From NCBI GenBank assembly GCA_022818135.1, contig JAFMSR010000008.1, forward strand, positions 9,711,194 through 9,775,193: 64,000 nucleotides of DNA, given 5' to 3'. This DNA comes from Saxidomus purpurata. Taxonomy: Eukaryota; Mollusca; Bivalvia; Venerida; Veneridae. The position numbers and the translations under genes are program-made. Below the pieces are notes generated by a model that saw only the letters and a list, made by a program, of their open reading frames with translations, searched no databases and was not told the origin of the DNA. Numbering within the stretch: position 1 is the stretch's first letter; each line of letters starts with the position of its first letter. This document shows, in pieces, positions 10,430 through 24,700 of this stretch.

Positions 10430-12360
10430 ATATTTAGCTTTATTCATAATTGAGCTAAAATAAACAAGTCCTTTCCCCGCTGTATTTCAACATTTCTGTC
10501 AGCAGTAGGCCTGCATTAATTATTCAAAACAAAACAAACATCTTTATGTAAGAAACAGTTCACATACTGTGACCCCTTTACTATCTGTTAGGAACATAAC
10601 TACATGCGTTAATGCGTTAAACACGCCGATCATTTTTTCACTGTTAATGGTTCTCACACAGTTGCTCCGTGCCATTTTTTATGATCGTATTTCAATCAAA
10701 TTAATTTGATTCACGGTTAATTTTGGCGATGAAATATACATCATCTCAGGCAGAGAATTCAACTTTTTCAGAGAACTTTACCCTTTCAAAGCATGTAAAT
10801 AAATCTTACGTGGATACGTTCGCCTCTCAGTCTTTGACATTTTTCGATCCCTCATTCTCCAAGTCTTAGCCTTTTTTACTATCATGTACGATTTGTATTT
10901 GCGGAAGAATGTATAGCAGATTATTACATCATAATCATAATTATCACGAACCGATGTGTCCGTGATTTATTTACTTTCTTAGAAAACAAGTGCGACTAGA
11001 GTGTTTTTATCGGATTTGCAGTGTAGTGTATCCGGTCCTTCGATTTAGCCGGCTGCGAAAATTTCAGTGGCCGTTGTTCGCATCACTGACCCAATGACAG
11101 GATGCTTTTCGACTGGCTGCTGACCGCGGCTGGCATGTGACCACTATTCTCGGCCTTTTTGTGAGTAAATTTTAACGAGGGGAGGTCAGACCAGTCGTTG
11201 CCCGCAGGTGACCGATAGTTACAGGTGACCGTTAGCACAAGTTTGACTGTATATTGTCAATTCCTGCTGTCTTTTGGGGGATTTTTACTTTTTAGGGGTT
11301 TACTTATATTTCCTGGAGATATATGTTAAAAATAAAATTGTTCAGAATTAATATTTGGGTTATGCTGTTCTATTTTCATAATACTTGTACTTGGTGACAA
11401 TTATTTACTTCTGTTTTTGAGACTATTCCAATATTTTTGATAATATTGACATCAAAAAATCATTAAAAAGACCACATACTTTAAATTGTTCTTACATTAA
11501 TTTATCATTTTCTTTAAGAATTATTTTATTTGAATTTTGGAGAAGTGATTGTTGTGACAGGATTTGTTTTGATTGTCGTCCATTAATCTTTAAACTTAGC
11601 CCCTTTTTTCAATGTTTATTTCAAAACAACAACGACAATTTACAAAAGTAATGACTTTAAATCATTACTCCGACTGCACCTTTACATCAGTTTGACTGGG
11701 AACGTCCGGTGGATCCATGTGATTAAAATATTTACAAAATTACAAAACGAGCGCTCAAAACGTTGGTTGCTCATTTCGTTTTTATCGTATGCTCTATCCC
11801 TAGGTAGCTGTCAGAATTAAATCAAAAGGCAGATTGATAGTCCCAATCAAGTCACGATTTTATTCAGACTATTGTTATTCTTAGTCTGACTTTAATTGAG
11901 AAAACATATAGTAACCTGGTGTATGATATCACTGAGAAAATATATTAAATTGACTAGTTGATTAATCAAATAAATACGATTTACTTGTTTATGAAATATA
12001 CACATATGCTCACCTATACATGATGTATTTCTGAGCTTTATTTAGTATTCGCTTTTATGAATTTTAATGATATTTGTGATAACATATGTTATTTTAGGCC
12101 ATGAATTTAAAATGCATAGATTAAATTCAATATTAGACGTAGTTTCAAAACGTTTTGCGTAAACAAAACAAGTTCATCTGACTTGCGGCTCTTTTCTCTA
12201 GATTTAAGAAAAAAGATACATAAAAAAATCACTATATCTATCGACTTTAATTATATCAGATAGACAACAAAATTCAATTTACGCACATATTCTACGTAAA
12301 CAATTAACTTTCCATTGCCTTGGGAGATAGCTTTTAAACAAGAAGGCATAGGCCTATAGA
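10430..12360. other. Intergenic upstream region of the VWC gene; nothing recognised
   Basis: AT-rich, with no coding exon, tRNA or clear repeat that I can recognise. It would contain any distal promoter elements of the gene starting at about 12395. Confidence 0.4.
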
Positions 12361-12367
12361 CCAAAGC

Positions 12368-12374
12368 TATAAAT
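12368..12374 (+). promoter_or_regulatory. Putative TATA box of the VWC gene
   Basis: TATAAAT lies about 25-30 nt upstream of the inferred start of a short non-coding exon whose donor (ACG|GTAAGT) is at 12432/12433. Spacing fits a metazoan core promoter. The start site itself is inferred. Confidence 0.45.
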
Positions 12375-12394
12375 CCGAGGGTATTGAAGAGCGA

Positions 12395-12432
12395 AGTCAA
12401 TTTTGAAATTACAGAAAGAAAATACGTTCACG
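12395..12432 (+). other. Exon 1 (5' UTR) of the VWC gene
   Basis: A short exon is inferred between the TATA box and a strong GTAAGT donor at 12433. The next acceptor, GTATTTTCAG at 12661-12670, is 18 nt before the start codon. The 5' end is approximate. Confidence 0.45.
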
Positions 12433-12670
12433 GTAAGTTTTTTTCTACGTACTTGTGTTTTACAATATGTAGATTTAGAAATAATTGCTGGTAGAGTATA
12501 GTCTATATAGTTTGACATTTCTAAATATTCTGTCGTCTAATGGCATGTTCCTTACTTTGTATGTTTATATTAGCACACATTATAGTAGATGTATAAGAAT
12601 TCAATATTCAATATGATTCAACAATGAAGATGCAGAATATTGAACCTTGTCTATTACGATGTATTTTCAG

Positions 12671-12770
12671 TGGAGTTGATAGAGCAAAATGGAGCCGAGA
12701 AAAATCACTACGTTAATGTTGATATTTGTTTGTGGAATTGTAGCTTTATCTCAAACAGCAGATGCAGCTG
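12671..12770 (+). CDS. VWC gene exon 2: start codon and signal peptide
   Basis: Acceptor TATTTTCAG before 12671; ATG at 12689 is the first in the exon. It encodes 27 residues with a hydrophobic LMLIFVCGIVAL core. Donor CTG|GTAAGT at 12770/12771, phase 1. Confidence 0.8.
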
Positions 12771-15700
12771 GTAAGTCAGTGTTGATATCTTATATATTAT
12801 TTTATTATGCAACTGCCATGACGACGACCCGATAACACCTGTCTGATATTTCTTGATATTGCGACGTCTGATATCACAGGACAGTGTTATTATGACACTG
12901 TCCTGATATCACGTTTTAGGCCCCGCCCACTTTAGACATTTAGTGAGATTTATGAAATAAGATCTAGGCTATTGTGGATTTCTAACACGCTACACTATAA
13001 ATCAACATTTCAGAAGCTGCTTTAGGATACAGGGGCGCGTTTCACTGAAATTCCTGGGAAAACAAGCCAACAGCACATCACATAAAATCGAAAAATGACT
13101 GTAGAATTTTTATTTTTGAATAATATATTGTGTTGTCGGTATTCATTTTCTTAGTTAGAACATTATCTATCCATCTATAGCAATTTCGAATCAATTTTCG
13201 AGAAAAAGTTGATTTTCATCCCTTCCTATTTTCATAGTTATGTCTTATTACCTGAATGACATGAGCTGAAACATTATAAGCCGCCTCTAAAAAGTGCACA
13301 AATGCTTTCTAGGTATGTTTTAATGTTCAGCATTTCCTATAAAGCAAATTAACATGATTAACGTTGCTGAATTTAAAACGCCGATTTAAACCATTGATGA
13401 CGTCATAAATACAACGTAAATCACTTAATTTACTTCTTTGTTTTTAATTGTGAAAAGGGAGAATTGAAGTTAGCTGCATAATAAATAGAATACAAGGTTA
13501 CTGTCTTTTGATAACAGTTGATATCGAACTCGGATGAATATCGACCAGAAAGCCTCGGCAAGCCTCGGCTTCCCTGACCGATATCATCCTCGTCCGATAT
13601 CAACTGTTATCAAAAGACAGTAACCTTGTATTCTCTATTTACCTAGATATGTAGGGTTTAAAATGAGGAGTGTAAAACATCGGGTCCAGAAAAAAATATG
13701 TTTCTTATATCCGTAGTTTTGCTATATCCGGAGTCGTTATATACGGAGTTTAATGTGTAGGGTTTAAGTAGTTTTATTTTTTCATTTTTTTTTTTAAATT
13801 GACATACGTCTAATGAATGGATAAGTGAAATAAACAATAGATTTTATACTAAATGTTAATCACTTTCACTTCTTCTCACATCGTTACAATGGTCTAAACG
13901 GGAACATAATTATAATCTACGAATAATAATAAAAATCAACATTATTGTAATATGTACACCTGTATATTTGGTTATACAGTACGGCTCAATTATAAATGTC
14001 CTTATGTTTCAATTCGGGTACTTTTTTTGTATACCGTTTTCTTTGTTATGTTGTGTTTGATTGCTATGCAACATGGCTGCTATGTATGTTAGAAAGCCTC
14101 ATTAGATGCTGCCGACCTTGTAGCTCCCTATGCATGACACTTCAAAACGGCATGTTGCATTCTCATTTTCCCGACCTTCAAGGTAACCGTAGGAAATGCG
14201 TAAATCACCATTGTATTAAGGATAATTTTGTTGGTCAAATTGATTGGTAAAGTATCGGGATTTAAGTAGATATAAAATTTCATTTTTTAAATTTTTTTTT
14301 CCAAAATGGCGGGTACCCGGATGTTTGTCACGTGATACGCGTCAGGTTATTCATCCGTATTACGCTTGTTACCGTTGTCAGCCCAGACAGTTCAACAGGT
14401 AGAGCACGAGACTTGAAATCTCGGGGTTGTGGGTTCGGTTCCCAAGGCTGACCAACTAAAATTATTAACAGTCTATCGGATGAGACTTAAAACCGAGGTC
14501 ACATCATGTATGGATGATATACACCTGACGTGTAAAATGGCCAGGGGTGTCTCTGGAATTGGGGCGCTTTCTGTATCTTGCACTATCCCCCAAAAATCTA
14601 AAATAACTGAAATAACTTCTGGGGGCGTTGGTCATATGGATTATGCGGTACTAACGATAAAACTGTTATTACTACAACCGGACCATACTATTTGAAAGAC
14701 CTTGGTTCAAAGAAGTATACGCTACTTCACTTACGTGTTACATTTTCAAACCACGTATTAATTAAATATAGCGGACCGCAATAAGTATATCAAATGGCTA
14801 CACCTTTAAATTATTTGAGACATTTTGTAAATGTATAGCTTTCAACTGATTAAATGACTAGGAATCGTTAAGTTGATCTTAACATGGTTTACAATGGATA
14901 AGAAAAAAATGAAATCAATATTGTAGGTAATACTTCCAGTGACTTTGGTGGATTTAGCAATACTAGTATGATGTTAGTTATTATAGAACCATGATTCTAA
15001 ATAATAGGATTAACTGTGAAACAAACCCTTTTACTGAAGAATTGGCTGGGGAATTGTACTTTCCTCAAACAAAATTGTTCAATTTATAAAGTCGATAGGC
15101 TTAAATTTAATTTTACTTGATTATGTCTTTGAATTGTATAATAGTAGTAAAGAGTGTTAGCTACATTCTTGGTATATCATTTAGGAAATCCGTTCTGTAA
15201 ACCAATCTAAGCAGTACATCATGTGCGTTTATGTATAATTTCTCAAATTTGTACAATCTAACCATTGACCTAACACATTTCAGCCAATTGTGAATACAAT
15301 GGAAAATCTTACAAACATGGCAAGACTCATAAGCTTGATGAAAAGTGTGCAAAATGTAAATGCGATGATGGTGTCCTCACTTGTAAAACGGTCAAAAGTA
15401 AAAAATGTGGTAAGAACATATTTTCTCTAGCATATTAACAACAGGTCAAGATTACTTATTGCAGAAATAGTATTGTGTTTGTTTAATTTGTGTAGAGTAC
15501 TAACGACACTTGTTTCAATTTGTGATTCCTGGTGTAATACGATAGAGTACATGTATATATTTCCATTATTTCAAAATAAAATTTGTTTTAACTTTCTTGG
15601 AAAAAAATTAACTTAATTTTAGTCGGGGTAACGGGTTTCCCTTGCGACCATTGTTAAAACTAAATCATCGATCCTCAACTATGTCCCTATTACTTTTCTC

Positions 15701-18700
15701 ACCCTAAATTATCATTTTTTTATTGTGTCTCGATCATTTGTTGACATGATCTTTTTTAGGAAAAATTTGTAGAAAAATAGAATGTAGTGCATTGTCGTGT
15801 TCTAACACAGAAGACCATAAGGATCTCTGCTGCCCTGTATGTTCAACAGGTACATGTATATACTTTCAAATATTCAAGGAAAATCATAAACTACTTTTGT
15901 AACTATTTTTGCCACGGAATATTTTCTCTGCCGTTTCGTGAAGGTTAACATCTATTTTGATTTTCATATAATTATGTGTTTAAATTAGAATAATAAATGA
16001 GTCAAATGAGGATATTACAAAACAATGCGCATCTATTTGAAAAAAATGAACAGCCTAAATATAAAATTGATAAATGTAAATATTACATGTTATTTGGTTT
16101 TGAAGTGGTATATGCGAATATATTACCTGCCTAGACTTATATTACCCGAGCTGTTAGGCAGAATACTGCAAATTTCATGGAAGGGTAATAAATATATCTA
16201 ACATGCAAATGAAAATATCTTTTGTATTGCAGATATTGTGACCACATGCAATTACAATGGATTAGAATTCCAAGAAGGAGAAAAATTTAAAAGCGACGAT
16301 GGCTGCAATGAGTGCAGATGTTCGGGCGGTAAAGTCATATGCACCGAAAAAGAATGTAAAAGTAAGTCATACAAGCAAAGCATAAGCAGTTTGATGGGGT
16401 GCTCCCGAAACTTGAAAGTGGTTACTTGAAACTGGGTAAGCGAAGAATAATTAAGACATATAAACACACAACGTTAAACATTGATTAAACTGTTCTTAAG
16501 GTTTAAAAAGAAATTAAGTCGATCGTTTTATATAGTGTTAGTGCAGTTTTGCGGGTTAAACAAATGCGAGGCATTGTATCAGCTTTTGAAGCTTTCTCCT
16601 CTATTCTGTTTGATTAATATTTCAATACACTGCTAATTCAGTATGTTTATATATGTGTTCTAATGCTTACGTGTGTATATTGTAAATTTACATATATATG
16701 AAAATTGATCACAGATAAATATTGCTTACACAAAACTTTGATGTCTTAATTTTATGTCTTAAAATAATCTAGGTCAACATAAAATTCAAGTCATAAAACT
16801 AAGACTTGCACTCAAGTGTGTTACAATTTAGTTCTTTTACGCTTCTAATTTATTACGGTTCACACTTGTACTAATGCAGTTATGTTAACAAACTTTAACA
16901 TGGTATTCTGTGTACGTTTCAGCATCTTGTGCAGACCATATTACCTTCAAAGTTTCATAGTTTGAAGGGAAAATTCCGGGAGTATTTCTCACAAGTTGAC
17001 AAATTCCGGAATCCACATAAAGTTAAATGCAACCTTAGTAACTGGGTAATACTGATATGTTAATAAAATCTTCAGCTCTCTACACTAATTATTTGCGCAA
17101 CCTGTTGAAGAGTTTTGATTATTTCATCTAGTCTCTAGGCAACAACAACAACAACGTCTTACCGATAAGCTTAATGTTCACAGAATGTATCAAGGACAAT
17201 GTAGAGTATGAAAGTGGTACAACAATCCCCCTCGATGATGGATGTAACAAATGTGTATGTAGAAACGGGAAGTGGTTCTGCACAAAGAAACAATGCAGAA
17301 GTATGCACATTTCTTTTTTCTTTTTATAACTTTATGTTGTGTTTATATGATATACATGTAAGTGAAAGCAGCTTATTGGAAGAAATGTATATAAGTTTTA
17401 TTGTGCTTTATAACATTTGGATATATATAAAGAATAAAACTAAAATTCTCAAAGAAGTCTACTGCCTTTTAAATAATGTGGTATTTTCTCAGATTTTGGC
17501 GGCCATTTTGGTGGCCATCTTGGATTCTGAGCGTTTGTGAAAGAGGATTTTTGTACGAAATCGGTTTTCATAAATTTCAGACAAATTGCTATCATATGAG
17601 ACCATTTATACTTTTTGACAAAAATTGTAAATAAATGGGGTCTATCTCTTGGACTAATAGTAATATCCTAGATACTTCTTACATAAAAAGTTACGGGGAT
17701 TTTTTTTAAAGCACTTGCAATATAGATAGATGACCAACAGCGTGTTAAACGTTTGTGAAACTCGTAAACATGTTAATACCTGATAACATTTCTCTGAGGA
17801 TGTACAAAGCGATAGTATTCACGGTATTTAAACATGTTTGCACTTATTATAGGTTGTGTATATAACGGGAAAAAGTACCCCTCAGGAACTAGCTTTATGC
17901 ATAAAGATGGCTGCAATCGTTGTACCTGCTTCGATGGAAAAGTTACATGCACGGAACGAGAATGCCGTTAGTACAAAATTAAACACAAAGACAAAACTAG
18001 CAACACAATCCAAACATTGATTATTCAGTGTAGAATACTTAATTAAACCCCCGACAGTTAAAGCTTTTCACCACGTATTTTCATATTGTGTCTAATAATT
18101 GGCTGAAATCTCTTATATAATTAAGATATTTGCAAGAATGAAGTGCTACTTTGACAAAACTGCAGAGATATAAACATTAAACTCTTGATTTTTTAGCAAA
18201 ACACCAAAAATACCACCAAGGTCTTTTAAAGTCGCTATATGCCTTTGTAAATTATTTTACATCGATCGCCTGAAATTTTAGAAAACATTGCTTGCTAATC
18301 ATCATGTTTTTGTGACATATTTTAAGATATGTGTTTTGACTCGTCTTTTGATATCGTATATATTCTATCAGAAAAATGACAAATGTTTTTGTTTATTTTA
18401 CCCTTACTTGAACCCTAGGTATAACGTGTGATGTTAATAACGATAACGTATTTTTTACTGTTTAAGGTAGGTCCACACCTTACGTCTGAATTTTTCAACC
18501 TCCTCAGAAAACGGTCATATTTTGCATAGGCAGTCTACGATGTATGTACTTTAATGTGTTGCTATTTGATAGGAACACGCTCACGAGACGTTGACGTCAT
18601 GACGTCGTCAAGCAGTCTACCCATTTTCTTTAGGCGCTTTCATACAAACGTTCGTTTCTCTGGTATTTATGAACGTATTTTGAAGATTAAAGTTTTATTT

Positions 18701-21700
18701 CTCCAGAAACATTTAAGCCTAACTTTTTATTGCATATTTTTGAAATATTGAATATATTTATTGGTAATTCGAATGATATTGCGCCAATTTTGACGTAAAT
18801 AACGTAGTATTTATCAGCTACCTCTGAACACGTTTTGCCGTTTTACGAAAAAGTTTGTCCGGTGACCCAATCTTATTTTTCAAATATATTACTACCATAG
18901 TGTAGATGGTTCAAAATATCAAAAAAAATCAATAGGTCATCTAAGTAGATTTTTTTAATTTTGAAATTTAGTTACGGTTATGCGTTATTTTTGTGCGTCA
19001 ATATGTAACGTTAACGTCGTTATTTCAACTGCAATATCAGGCAATGGTTTATTTCTTTACAACCGGACGCTGTCTAAACAAACAAAAAAACATTTTTAAA
19101 GTCATAAATCTATTTAATGATATAAGTTTTATATTAAAGCAACACTGATCTTATGTTAATATGTTATCGCTGATCATGAGAGGAAACATTAGCCACATGG
19201 AATGTACTTTAAAACAGTAGGTATTTATAAAATGTCATCGTAGGTACCCATTTGCAGCTGGACGGGCTGAGGCATGTGTGACATAAGTGTCATTACTCAA
19301 GGGTACACCGGATGCGATTCGAACACATGACTTCCCATTCCGGAGGCAACGCCTTAAACACATGGTTCTCGCGAAATTCCTGGCCTTGCCGTTTTTTTCC
19401 TTCAACTGAAGGCGTCGTTTCTTGAATTGTCCAGTTTCTTGTTTTGTCCGCCGGCGTTCACGCTTTCCACCCAACCCTATAAACATATCGAGCGTATACT
19501 TTCCTGGGCTCACATTATGCTGTTCATTTACCCGAAAAATAGATAATTGAAAGAAATAATGTTTTACGGTTAGTAAGTTTACTGATCATGAGTGTTGCGC
19601 CGACAGCAATTAATCCGTTTATACATATACATGTATTTTTAAAATGGGATCTTTTGATTTCCAATTTATGCCTTTCTGTTTATCTAAACAAAGGCATTAT
19701 TCGTAATGGTGATCCAACAGACTGACGAACTAAATTCTGACCAGACGACAACCAAAGTGTCGTCTGCTTCGGAACGCAGCTGCTTGAAACTACATTGTAT
19801 ATGTTTTAAGTAGACACTAGGAACGAATTGGTTAATAAATATTCTGTAAGACTTAGTTGAGATAGTTTGTTTACAACCTCGTTAGTTTACCATAATTTTT
19901 TTTATAAATTACCTTGCACATGTACATACATGTACATCCTTCATTTACATTTTTCTACAGTCATGACTTCGTGTTAGAGACTTGTTTTAGTTGATTTGCA
20001 AATCCTGCAAGATTTATTTGCAACCCCAAATTCTATACATCGTTTCGTTTTTGTTCAAATATCATGTAAAAATCCCCAAACAATGCCAATACTTTATGCA
20101 TACATGTAATTAATAGACACATATATTATATTGATCGTATAATCAGGATCAGAGGGTCCCGGGTTCGATCCCCACCAGTGATACGACGTTTCTTTCCTTA
20201 GGCAAGACACTGCCCCTACTTGCTCCGTCTGTCTGCAAGTGTTTAGTGTATTGAACAGAAATATATAAAAATACAAAACGAAGTTCATGCCACTTCTATA
20301 ATGACTAATAGGTGTAACTGTTGTATTGAGAAACACTAATTTAAATAATCCTTTTATATAAGTGATACAATTTAATATTAAAATCATGACCGCGACGCTA
20401 TTATCACAAAACCTGAATCATTTATATTCATCACCAAAAAAGAAGTTATGGCAGATCTATATCACTATCACTGTGACTAATATGATATCTAAATCATCAC
20501 TTTTTATTCAGCTGATACACAATGGAGTATTTCATTCGTTAGCATGAAATAATATACAATTATGGACTTGTAAGGCATTGGCTATGATGTGATATTCACC
20601 GTTTTAAAACATGTATGTCATTAACTAACATGCATGGGGAGACCCTTTACGCCGGGTGTCAGACTTATCAACTAGCGCTGCTGATTATAATGTAAACGTG
20701 GAGGCAACACGAAACAATAAGATTATACTCTAAGTCATTTCTCGTGTTCCTCCGTGATCAAGTGGTTAGAGCCGCTGACTTTAATCACTGTTACCTCTCA
20801 TAGATTGAGGGTCGTGGGTTTGAGTCCTGCTCATACCATGTCTTTTGATATGTGAAAGTTTCACCAACACCAGCGTTCAGCATGAAAATATCTTTTCATA
20901 ATAGTCCAAATAGTACCGAAGCTACAGAGATGTCTAATATCACTATTTGCGGCATTTTCCATGGACAAAATGGCAATAGTGGGGCTCGAACTCAGGGATA
21001 AAATTAACCAGCGGGAGGTTTAGTTATTACAAGTAAGTTATCTCACCCAAACGACCACGCAGCTCAGTGAACTTACCTACTGCGCACAAATGATAACGGT
21101 TATGCATATGTAAAACGGAATCGGGTAGTTTCAACCCAAATTATATTATCTTCATTTGTATAACATGTAGTTTAAACTTAAGACATAGGCATGCATGAGG
21201 ATGTGGTCGTCGTAGTACATGTTATGTCATATACTAGTTCTGGCTTCCAAAACTCTAAATGCCGCTATTTTAATATTTTGTTTTTCGTAAGCTGCGGCTT
21301 TAGAGTTTTGGATCAGCCCTATTACGAATCCTTACCAGAATAACAGATCATTCAAATTTTCATCTAATGTACGTTAAGTAGGGAAATATGATCATGTTTG
21401 GGTCATATATTTATAAATTCATCTTTTCAAACCAATTACGGTGTTCTACAACCAAAGTTGACTACAAAAACATCGATTTTTCAAACCTACATCATTGTGT
21501 TTACATTTACAACGGACTTTCCAAATGAATGCTCTCGCGAGATCTCGTATGATGCAATCGCACTTATTTTTCATGTAGTTCAGAACGTTTGATATTTTCC
21601 TTTTGTTGAGTGTTATAGAGTGATATAAAGAACGAGTGTAAATATGCAATAGCATTTACCACTATGTTTTTTTATTTCAAAAGAAATTTACTTTATTTTC

Positions 21701-24700
21701 GATGTGGAACAGACCTTGAAAGTGTTCGCGCCAAAACGCACGTGGTCATGTAAATAAATAAACTGTCCCCGTGACCTCAATCGGAACCTTCGGCGATTTC
21801 CCGCAGAGATCCCTTTCCAAAGGTTCCTGGGAATGGTCACGTGATAATTGTCAAATCGGGCAGATGGCGGCCAATTGGTGAAAATTCTGACCTGTTCGAA
21901 ACTTTCGTAAAGCTTTACGTTAAATAGATAAAATTTGATATTCAAATTTGGCAAATTAAAAGATTATGGTCTGATTAATAAAATTATTTATTGTTTTCAC
22001 TTATTGCTCATGAAATACTGAAATGCGAGCGTGTCAGATTCCTGGCACGATTATTGGTACGATTTCCCTACGGAGTAAGCTTCAGCGTACCCGTTCTGTC
22101 AAGCATATAAACCGGGTACGCTGAAGTTGTTTTAGCTAGTCATATACTAGCAATACTTTTGTTTCACATGTATGTGTTATGGAGAAATAACGAATAGCTT
22201 AAAATCGCTTTTTACCGCTTTGCATAAAAAGAAGGAAAATTGATAAAATGCGCTACCCTTTAACTGTGAATTCTAAAAAGATATTCTGAAGTCTAAATTT
22301 CAAAGTATATATCTGGAAAACATGCTTTTTAATAAACAGGTGAAAAAATGTGTGTTTACCTGCTGCCATCTTTGTATTGATATCGAAGCAGCGACAACTA
22401 CCGTCTTGGGTTACTTTATGCCGCTTGCCGCTTGTGACTGCTGTAGTGAAACTGTATTGCCGGCACTTGACATCAAAGAATGATGCTAGCCCATTTTTGG
22501 TCTGCCAAATGTACCGACGAATTACAGTTCTCGCATATTCTGATCCGCGAAATACCCAAGCTCTATTATTCGACGCGCGTTCCTCCAGGAAGATTGATTA
22601 TTTTTACAATCACTGGAAGCATCGACTTCACTTTGGACAGGCACTATAGTTTGGACTCACTCTTTAAAGATTATACGGAACGGCCTCTCTTTCGGAAAGC
22701 CATCATGTTTAAATAAATTAACTTCCGGAACGGTATGTGAATTCACTTAACGTCGTGCATAATACTTTTGCGCCTTTTTACAAGTAAAACTGTGACAACA
22801 ATTTGATTGTTTTGCACTGTGAACATTGATCGTATCTCATCTTTATTGTACGTCATATATAACAAAGTATAATAATATTTTCTCTTCTACAACCTTTTGC
22901 AGAAAATTGACTTCGATTACCTATCGATTTTATTTGATAATTTGAATAAACTACTATGTGGTGGCAATATATCAAAATTTCAGGTGGGGTCACCGGACAA
23001 AATTCTTCGCAAAACGGCAAAATATATCAAGAGTACCTTCCAAAATACGACGTTATTTACGTCAAAATTGTCGCAATAGTCGGCATACTGACTATAAATG
23101 CACTCATTATGTATTAAACATGCAACCAAAATTTGTGTATACTTGTAACATAAAAAATGAAACTTGAATCTTCAAAATCTGTTCATAAATACCACAGGTA
23201 CGAACGTTTGTATATAAGCGCCCACATAAATTGGGTAGACTGCTTGACGACGTCATGACGTCAACGTCGCGTAAGCGTGTTCTTATCAAACAGCATCACA
23301 TTAAAGTACATACATCGTAGACTGCATATGCAAAATATGACCGTTTTCTAAGGAGGTTGAAATATTCGGCCGTAAGGTGTGGAACTACCTTAATTAAAGC
23401 TATAAATGAAACATTGTGTACAGACAAATTTGCCGGTCTGAATTATACTTACGACGCAATGTTTTATGTCAGTATTCAATATTCGATAGCAATACATATC
23501 AAAGTTTAAATGTAAAAAAGCATTTACTTATCGCCTCCCGTCTCCCGGTGTGAAGTAAATGCCGTAATAAATCTCGTATCAATCATACAAGCACTATACA
23601 TTGTATTCAGCCTTGTTTATTATTAGTTAGAGCTACAAAGACGGGGAACCGAAAGTCAGAAAACCCGACAGCGAAATTTAAACAAGCCCGTCATCTTATT
23701 TCATTTCCGAAAATGCGTTTGAATGTGGTCGACTGCTCGTTGACGTTTAAGTTGTCAAAATTTATTAGTATAATTCCAAATTATAAATTTTTATAATATC
23801 GTATTGATTCTTTGACATTTTATATCTATTTTTGTAGCACCGTGCGAATATAATGACCGGGAATACAAACACGGCGCCACATTCCCAGCTGATGATGGTT
23901 GTAACAAGTGCAAGTGTCTCTTTGGTGACGTGAAATGTACAGACCTTGATTGTCGTATGTATCACTTACAATTCTCCGACCTTTTTGTTGAATTTATACA
24001 TGATTATCAAATATGCAAAATGTTGAGTGGTCGATGTAAACTGTTGCTCCGTACACCCTTATTAAGGTTCCAAATCTCTCGTTTATATTGACATTTCCTA
24101 CAGCGGTGGTTCTTTAAAACCATTTATTTAAAATTGCAAGGAACATTTTTAATTAAAGTTAATGTGTTCACGTGGAGAAATCTTTTAGCATTTTGTCCAA
24201 AATGGACATATTCACGTTTTACCCTGAACATAATCTTACATGGAAACTGCTTTACCCGATACAATATTATATTTCCGGTAACAAAAAAAAAATGTATTAT
24301 GGAAAATTTGTTTGAACGGGCAATCTGTAAAGAGTAACAACTACAGTGGGTATAAAGCACATATAAAATGTTTATTACAAATTGATTTAGCGCTGAGGAT
24401 TATCTGTATAGATATTTTCTTTGATTCCTAGCTGATGATTGTGAAGACGAGGAGGAGGATGGTTATAAATACAAGGATGGGCAGGTATTTCCTCACACTG
24501 ACGGTTACAACAAGTGTTGGTGTAAGGATGGTGAAATCACATGCACTGAGTTTAATTGCACCCTACCAGCAAATAGTTCCTGTGTCGTCAATGGCATTGT
24601 GTATAGCACAGGGACCATCTTCCCAAATGAGGATGGATGTGGAAAATGTATGGTGACATTGAGTGCAAAAAATGTGGTATGTTAAAATAAACCCTGATTT

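Noticed and set aside
14377..14452. Candidate functional tRNA-Ser(UGA)
   Set aside because: The acceptor and anticodon stems pair, but the D-arm is broken, a serine tRNA should have a long variable arm, and a SINE body follows directly.
17480..17530. GGCGGCCATTTTGGTGGCCATCTTGG as a regulatory (YY1-like) cluster of the VWC gene
   Set aside because: The words fit YY1 (GCCATNTTG) but lie mid-intron and are common in mollusc repeats; no other promoter signal is nearby.
18554..18751. Open frame shared by copies A, B and C (CYLIGTRSRDVDVMTSSSS-like reading)
   Set aside because: The reading is found in all copies because the DNA is repeated; it has no homology I recognise, changes strand sense relative to other frames and includes the CRE palindromes. 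Repeat by-product is the simpler view.
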